This document shows, one piece after another, positions 56,849 to 64,000 of a stretch of DNA of 64,000 nt (position 1 is the first letter of the stretch; each line of letters starts with the position of its first letter). A program made the translations under genes and the position numbers. The DNA comes from Myrica gale (taxonomy: Eukaryota > Streptophyta > Magnoliopsida > Fagales > Myricaceae), in the NCBI GenBank assembly GCA_963930655.1, contig OZ005604.1, forward strand, positions 7,264,001-7,328,000. Reading direction: 5' to 3'. The notes beneath the pieces are model-generated. The model saw nothing but the letters and a program-made list of their open reading frames with translations. It made no database searches and was not told the origin of the DNA.

Positions 56849-57581
56849 AATTTATTATACAAACATTACATGTGGTATATATTTTGACAAAAAGGTTTTG
56901 GTGGTAAAATTTTACACCAATTCGTCCATGTGGTTAGTGTATAGTAACTAAATAGTCTATCCGCTTCAATTCTGTTATCTTTCTTAACGTCGGATGCTGA
57001 GCTTTATTAAATCTCGACGCTGAATGACACATGTCCCACTCTAGCGTTAACCACCTGCGCACCATTTCAGCGTTTTTGTTATAATAGAAAAAATGTTGAC
57101 TCAGGAAAACTTTGGGTTCCTTAACAATCTAGACAACTCCAACTCCTTCCGATTTTAGATCATTCCATTGAGAAATTACAAGATATTACCCGAACTATGT
57201 ACAGGTTGAACAGGAATTCAACATTTTTAGGAGCTCACGAATTGTGGATTTTTGGGTTTATCAGGTGGGATAAGGGTTAAAATCGGGAGGGAGAATCATT
57301 CAACGCAGAGTTTTAACAAAAATGCTAACATGGCGTGCAAGTGAATGACGCCCGATAAGTGGGCGGGCTTCCAACTTGGCGTCAAGTTGGACGAGTGAGA
57401 CACGTGTCATTAGCTGATTGGTGCGTACGTGGAGATTTAATCTAATTTAACATCGGGTGTGAAGAGAGATGACTAAATTTAAATAGATGGACCATTTTGT
57501 CGAAGGGATAAATTGGTACAAACGTTTTTCACAAGTACATTTTTGTCAAAACGTTATGCGGACTATTTGTATAATTAAGCC
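56849..57581. mobile_element. Diverged GGCTTAATT foldback element (family B copy 4)
   Basis: The right end read inward is GGCTTAATTATACAAATAGTCC with TTTTGACAAAAATGTAC; the left arm has TTATTATACAAACATTACATGTGG and TTTTGACAAAAAGG. Arms are imperfect inverted repeats over about 120 bp. The centre includes GACACGTGTCATTAGC and no ORF. The same structure as 17919-18557 but older; no clear target duplication. Confidence 0.5.
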
Positions 57582-57998
57582 TTTACCATACATTTTCACA
57601 CTAGTAGGGAATCAGGTGTCTCCAGCTGAGGAAGTTGGATTCGGTTGATGTGCTCCGCTGATTCGGACTCAAAAGTTTGTGTGCAATAGATGTACTGATT
57701 CCATCTCCTTGGGCTGTCCAAAATTAAATGGCTGACCTTTGCATCCATTCGACCAGCAAGCTTAAGAATTTAAATCCTGGGCCTTACATGTAAAAACAAA
57801 TTGAGGATAAATAAAGAAAAAACTACGTGAGGCACGAAAAGCTTTTTTCTTAAAAGTGCATCACAAGGTTTAAGACGATTCATAAAGCATTTGATTGTAG
57901 TCAACTTTGTAAGCTGACTTGGGTATTGAGCATTTACCTATAAGAACTAAATTACTTTGCATTCGTTTGATAATTTGATTTGTGTCGAGCCGGATGAT

Positions 57999-58120
57999 GA
58001 AAATTTATGGCTTAAATGCACCTCATGCCCCTGGGGTATGCAAAAAGAGCAAATATGCTCCTAAGGTAAACAAAGTCATATCCGATTTCCTCAGAGGATG
58101 GATCCATAATAATTCACCTA
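57999..58120. repeat. Family B-like solo end
   Basis: GGCTTAAATGCACCTCATGCCCCTGGGGTATGC and GCAAATATGCTCCTAAGG repeat the order seen at 13486. No opposing arm found. Confidence 0.35.
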
Positions 58121-60290
58121 TCCTTTTTTCTTATCAACCACCAACTTCTCAAAAATTAAAAAACCATTTTCAAGCCACTAAAATCTCAAAAGGGTACACC
58201 TTTTCAATATTTTTTTTGTTCTATGTTCTCCATGCTATGTCGTTATTTTTTGATCTGAAAATTCAAACTTCTTCTTCTTCTTCTTATTATTATTATTAAT
58301 TTTTTTTTCTTGATTTTTCTCCACTGTCCGAATATGCCAATGAATTTTTTCTATTTTCATTGGACTTGTTTAGCAACCAAAAGTAACATAATGGAAAGAG
58401 GTCGCCCTCGGCCCTACCACTGAAACTGTCTTCTCAACAATTTTTTCTTCCTTCTATTAACACTTATATAGTTATGGATTGTTATATATATTATTACATA
58501 CAATATAATATGGATTTATATTAATTTTTCAGCTAAACCAGATCTGATTTTTTTTTAAAAAAAAATTGCGGTACAATTTTTCTTAATACCAGTGTTTAAC
58601 TTTTTGTTTTTATACTTTTTAAAATAAATTCAGAATAGATCACGAGAAAATTAAAATTAAATTATTTTAATATTATTATTCTACTACCTAAAGAAAATAG
58701 TAGTATCAAAACAATGCTGTGGATCTCCAAAAGAAAAATCCCACTTACTGTCGAGATCGTACTTGAACTTGGGAGTTTGGACATTTGGGGTGCCGCCTTT
58801 TCTTTGCGTCAAGACTCGAGAGATGGCGGATCCAAAGCTGGCATATACAGCAGTATCTAACTCATGTTTCGTACGTTTTTCTATCTTAAAAGAACCATAT
58901 ACCATTTGAATCGCACATGCTTGGCTAGTCTTTTCTGCTAGGATAAAAATTAGAAATGTTTGGTCCACTTCTTGGGTTCTTTTGAAAAGAATTTGATGAC
59001 TCAAGATTTATCATAGAAGTGAACCCTATACACCCAGAGATCCTGAGCCGTCAAATTCTCTCCCAGAAGAATTTGAGAAGAACCCAGAAACTACATCAAG
59101 CATTTCTCGAGGAAAAAAAAACAAAAGAACAGGTTACTTGGCCTCAATCCAAATAAAATAAAGTTTTTTATTTTAATTTTTTTTCAATCCAAACATGATT
59201 TTTTCACACGGGAAAAACATTTCAATCTTCAATAAAATTTTCTATCTAATTATTGACCTAAATTTTATGAAAAACAACACAAAAGTCTATAAAAACTCCC
59301 CACATAAATCTTCATTTTTTTACTCACATTCTCCAAAAGAAAAAATTTCAAGAGTTCTATCTTTTCAAACATCATTTTCCTAGACTCCACCATTCTCACA
59401 AACACCTAAAAAAACATATCTAAAAATTTTTAAATAATTATTAGGCAAAAATTGTTTTCAGAGAAAGGAAAGCTGGTTCTTCTTTTGGTTATACTACACA
59501 AACCAATTGGAAGCAATATCCACTCGCTTGGAATCAAGCGAAGAAGACAACAGAAACAGAAGAAATTCTCATTAGCCTAACAGCCAGCATCTCTTTTATC
59601 ATTTCCCCGTTTTTCGGGGCTCGTTAAGTTAATCAAGTGAGTGGGGTTCCAAAAGGCAAAAGCTATCACCGGCAGGAAAAAACCAGTCTCAGGAAGTGTC
59701 ACGCCAAGTGAAGTAAAAAATGGAAATAGTCGTGTGGAGAGAGAGAGAGAGAGAGAGAGTTAAACTGTAACATACACTACTTAACTGAAAATTTTATTGC
59801 TATTAATCTAATTATTCAAAATGAATATCCAAAATTTTTGGGCACAGGAACTCCAGAAGTGTACCTATGGAGGGCCGTGTAAAGTGAGACATCCATTTAT
59901 AAACCAGATAGCGCGCTTTCTGAAAGAATGAAAGACTATATATGTTGATGCATTTGCTTCGGCAACCAGCACCAAACCTTAGGCTTCACCTTGACTATAA
60001 ATACCGCACTCCCCAATCACCACGACGATTCGTTGCCAGGCGAAAGTTTCATCCTGTGCCCTCTAACAGTATAGAAGCAAGTATGCTGCAACAAGGGTGA
60101 GAACAGAGTTGAGGCAAGGCGTTATGGCAAACATACGAAAAGAGTGTTGAAAATGAAAAAGCAATTTCAAAAGATGGGATAATCGAGAATATATCAATGA
60201 GGATTGTCCCCCCTGGCTCTTAGTCAAGCATGATTGCAAACATCAAAGGATATTGTATCAATAAGCTCCAGATACTAACCCAATATGAAT
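58121..60290. other. Intergenic and PDAT 3' flank
   Basis: Contains CTTCTT/TTATTA microsatellites near 58268-58300 and a 106-codon minus-strand ORF (58684-59004) with no recognised domain. It may be chance or a remnant. The last 200 bp or so before 60290 should hold the PDAT 3' UTR. Confidence 0.35.
59737..59759. repeat. (GA)n microsatellite
   Basis: About eleven uninterrupted GA dinucleotides in intergenic DNA, about 530 bp beyond the PDAT stop codon. Confidence 0.95.
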
Positions 60291-63200
60291 CTACAGTTGT
60301 ATGTTGATCTTTTCCAACCATTTGAAGATGTTAGAGTAAACTCGGTCCCCACCTAGGTCCTCTCCGGTTGCCCCTGCTGCTACTCTAATGATATCTTCAA
60401 TCAATGCAAAATTACCCAATATATCAACATGAGCACCACTTTGGGTGCCACGGCCCTCTAGAAGATTAGCTGGAGGGGCATGATCATACTCCCTTATGTA
60501 AGTACGAATGCCTGAAGGATTGAAACGGGTTTTTCCCCGCCAACCTTTGGCACACATGAAACCTGCACTTAACACTGGCACAGTTTCATCCCCATCAACA
60601 GAAAAAACTCCACCTTTTAGACAGGAATCCTCACTTCCACCATCTGCTGAAGTGTCTATCTGAAAGGGAATGTAGCATTCAGCAGTAGGAGTGAGCTTGT
60701 ACACATACGCTCTTTCTGTGGGGATACCAACACCATACATACTGTAGATTTCCATGTCTGGAGCATTCGGTAATCTGCGAAGGCAGTGTAGAGGATTAAG
60801 CAGCAGTCCTAAGAGGAATTCAGATTATCAATGCCCTTTTGATGAATGACCAATCCAGAACGACTAAAGAATAATCTATGTATGATATTCTCTGAGATAA
60901 ATGATGAAACAGGAAGACATTAACATCATCATGCTCCCATATGCATATCTATGCATATACTACTAATTACATACACCTGCACCTATACTAGCACAACAAC
61001 AAACATATGCACTCACACGCTTCAGAAACGATGCATGCTTGGCTAATCATAAGCTTTGACAGACAGTTCCATTAGTGGGGTTCTTCTGTATCGCTTAATA
61101 GGGCATCCTTAACAATATTTGAATAATGGAAATAATCATATATAAGTGCAACTCAGCATTTCTTAAGAAACAAACTGCCAGAACAAGATAGGAACATTAA
61201 AAATCTCACTTTGTTTCCAAGGGGTTCGACCAATATTTGTAATGCTCATATTTTGCGTCATCCAGATTGTCTGCAATTCCGTATGAAAAATGAGCATCTC
61301 CACGTGCCATCAACTTGGGCGCAACATAACGAAGCAGATCCAAAACCAACTCAGATGTGTAAATTTTGTAATCTGCAACAGCTTTGATGCCCTCAATGCC
61401 CATTTCATGGTACTCCGTCCATACATCACACTTGGTTGTGTTTGGAAGGTTGTTACCTTTGATAGCACCCTGCCGGTGACCAAGCAATTAAGTCCATAAA
61501 ACTCCAAGTTATACACCTTACAAAAATTGATAATGTAGGTAGCAAATGCACACCATCTCAAAAACAAAACTGATATATTTCATTTCACTGATCACAACAA
61601 TGTAGTTCAGACAAAACTTAGCTTTCAACATAAGGAACTCAGCTGTTCTTCAAATGCAATAGATAACAGTCTGCCTTCCATATGATTGATTGTGCATTCA
61701 AGTAAATATTCTAAGATACCTTGCACAGAATTGCACATTGATACAACCACAAAAAACAGGGAAAAAAAACTACTAGTCTTCTGCAATGAGCCCAAAAAAA
61801 GGCGCAGCGCTTTGTTTTTGGGTAATCTTGCAAAGCAGTAGCATTGAGATCAGGTTCACCACCAGGCAAAATCCAAGAAAACCTCTCACCAAGCATCTAC
61901 AACGTGACTGGTTGCCTAGCATAAAGGCTGACTCAAGATACTACATCACTTATATGTTACTATACGATCCATGGGTTCATCAATCAAATGAATTTATTAC
62001 AGAATAGTAGCAGAAACAAGTGATCCTTTCTCTCACGTACTGTTGATCCCCAGATATACTCATCCTGTTTCATCGACCATCTTCTCCTAGATTCTTTTGT
62101 TTGTTAGACTGATCAAAGGACTTATATTCACATATTCTTCTATTTCTGTTCTATAAGCTGGTACAGTATAAGATTCCATTACTTATATATATTCTACTTT
62201 TCCATTGCTTTTGTCATTCTTGGGTCTAAATCCTATTTCTTTTCCTTCAGATTAATATAGGCATAAGTAAACTCTTTGACAGGTTGAGAAAAAAATAAAC
62301 TCTATATAGATTTCCCATTCAGGGAGAGAGTGAGAGAGAGAGAAAGCAAGAGAAGATGCATTTAGCACCAATGGAATGGGCTTTAACTTTATAGAAACCA
62401 GACTTCAGCTTAGAACATTACCCTGAAATCCAACCTCTCAATCTCAGAGGAATGTATGTCAGCTACATCTTTCCCAAATGATATGATCCTCCCATAATTT
62501 ACTCTTTTTGCTGAACCCAGACGCCCCTTATTGTTATTAGTATCATTCATCTTGAGCTTCTTTGTGCTACAATCAAAGTCCGTCTCAGGGGACCAATCCA
62601 GACCACCCCATACAGTATCCCCACCTTTTGGTATCATTGACATAGTTGAATCCCAGGTTCGGGTCATCCGCATCATATGCTGTAAAGTCTGAAGACCAAA
62701 AACATCCTTATCCAAAAAACCTGGCGCGAAAGCCCTGTTTAAGAACAAACAGTTTGTCAAGAGCCCGGAACAGCCAACGTGTTACTCAGAGGTTCTCTCA
62801 TTAGTAATAAAATCACTATCATATACCAAAAGGGAGGACTAAGTAGAAATTTGGAATAGACATTTGGACATTTTTGCTCAAAAGCAATCCCTATGGCATA
62901 GGTTAACAGAAAGGTTAATGGAATCATTCACTTGGTGTCACGGTGTTGACAAATAGACCCACTAGATACGAGAGAGTCACCGCGGAATTTTTATCCAGAA
63001 CTAAAGCTTTATCAATGGAATGATTCCCTCGGTATCAAAGCTGGAATGGAGTCGCTGTGAAATCTTTTTCCAGGTCTAATTCCATAGTAAAAGAAATTGA
63101 TGCGGCTTGATTTCCTTAAAATGATCCCTTTTTTTTCTATGCTTAAAATGATCCCTTTTTTTCTATGCTTAAAATGATCTCATTTATCAACAAGACATTT

Positions 63201-63980
63201 TCTTTTCTGCAGTGATCCTGAAATTGAAGTGATTTAAGACACGAAACCGGCATATGAGCCTGTCCTCTACATATCAAACTAGTTTAAATTTATACCTGGC
63301 CATGGCAATATCCTTGGCTTCGATAGAGAAAAGTCCTGCGACCGCTTTTGGTACACCAAGAAAGGGAGCACCAATATTCACTATTGCTTTTATATGCTTA
63401 GCGCACCAATCTGACCCGCCACCACCACCGATTGGAGCTGGTGTCTCAACCCATTTCATGAAATGCAGAAAGTACAGAGCACCCATTGAATGTGGTATAA
63501 CAACCACCTTTTTCCCACCATTTGTAGCTACCATGAGTTCTATATTACTTTTTATCCTGCTTAGAGTTTGATCTCTGACCTGTTTATTCCAATTAATCAG
63601 AAAAGAATGAACTAACTAGAGACGGTACGTATACTACACAGAAAAGTTGTTACAAAAACTTCAGCCAGCACCAGAGTTAAATGATAAAATTTCACCGACA
63701 CAAGATGAGTTGATTAAATATCTTTAGGATAGATATGTTCCTAATTGAAAAATATACCTCAGTGTTTTGAAATGATAATCTCCAGTCATATGCAGCCATA
63801 TACATTGTTTTCTCCTCATAACCAATGCGAGCCAAATTGGCCATTAAGACTGCCCAGATAAAATAACCTGGTGCAAAGTAATCAGCTGCCACAAGTCCAG
63901 ATACAGGTCTGACCCTTACACCAGAACGGTCCAGTCCAGTTTCATTATCCAGTGACATATGTTCAACCCAGCACAACGGT
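60291..63980 (-). CDS. PDAT1-like: Phospholipid:diacylglycerol acyltransferase, 3' part (partial at right edge)
   Basis: Five exons are visible on the minus strand: 63980-63758, 63579-63296, 62734-62422, 61469-61210 and 60774-60291. The N-terminal exons lie beyond 64000. PDAT moves an acyl group from phosphatidylcholine to diacylglycerol, making triacylglycerol, at the ER membrane; it belongs to the LCAT-like alpha/beta hydrolases. Seen: PLCWVEHMSLDNETGLDRSG, YMAAYDWRLSFQNTEVRDQT, the lipase motif PHSMGALYF (Ser codon about 63487-63489), WCAKHIKAIVNIGAPFLGVP, TWDSTMSMIPKGGDTVWGG, the acid in VDGDETVP (Asp about 60588-60590) and His in GAHVDILGN (about 60429-60431). The catalytic triad is therefore complete. 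Exon phases all agree (the first visible exon starts in codon position 3). Very close to plant PDAT1 in every block; the membrane anchor cannot be judged. Confidence 0.95.
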
Positions 63981-64000
63981 CTGCAAAGAATAATCAGGAA

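Noticed and set aside
58684-59004. 106-codon minus-strand ORF
   Set aside because: Cannot be assigned to any family and has no flanking exons. Kept only as a note in the intergenic entry.
1-64000. tRNA, rRNA, CRISPR, bacterial-type operons or organelle inserts
   Set aside because: No cloverleaf B-box context, rRNA words, regularly spaced identical repeats with spacers, or recognisable chloroplast/mitochondrial genes were seen.

Overview
The window is nuclear DNA of a flowering plant, most likely a woody eudicot, although the species cannot be named from the sequence. The evidence is multi-exon genes with GT-AG introns, plant-only families (JAZ/TIFY, phenylalanine ammonia-lyase, Alfin-like PHD, NF-YA with a miR169 site, PDAT), AT-rich intergenic DNA and many degraded plant transposons. 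There are no operons, no rRNA or tRNA genes and no CRISPR.

Genes from left to right: a JAZ/TIFY10-type jasmonate repressor (5785-8083, +); an intronless phenylalanine ammonia-lyase (15013-17202, -); an Alfin-like histone-reader protein (20790-24422, -); a BEM46/WAV2-type alpha/beta hydrolase (32979-36360, -); an NF-YA CCAAT-box factor (45028-47414, -) with a long intron-containing leader, upstream ORFs and a miR169-like site; and the 3' part of a phospholipid:diacylglycerol acyltransferase (60291-63980, -) that continues past the right edge. Exon junctions were derived by hand from splice sites, reading phase and family conservation. Every model closes in frame: 275, 729, 252, 314 and 330 aa for the five complete ones.

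The gene-poor stretches are transposon graveyards. I can bound a hAT element with a broken transposase (9588-11790), a Mutator-like foldback element with a perfect 9-bp target duplication (17919-18557), a hAT element inserted with an 8-bp target duplication into a MuDR-like ORF (27472-29219 inside 27365-29513), and a solo LTR with a perfect 5-bp target duplication (52534-53925). There are also Copia LTR fragments (13805, 42537, 50397), a LINE RNase H fragment (14330) and several small MITE-like families with two to five copies each.

The genes are not a pathway cluster: they concern jasmonate signalling, phenylpropanoid entry, chromatin reading, root growth, CCAAT transcription and oil synthesis, and look like ordinary neighbours. 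I see no clearly new multi-gene system. The most interesting regulatory signal is the NF-YA transcript, which appears to carry two upstream ORFs (one encoding a 30-residue peptide), leader intron(s) and a miR169-like site. The most interesting structural signals are the nested transposons and the foldback element whose arms are built from 29-30 bp tandem units.
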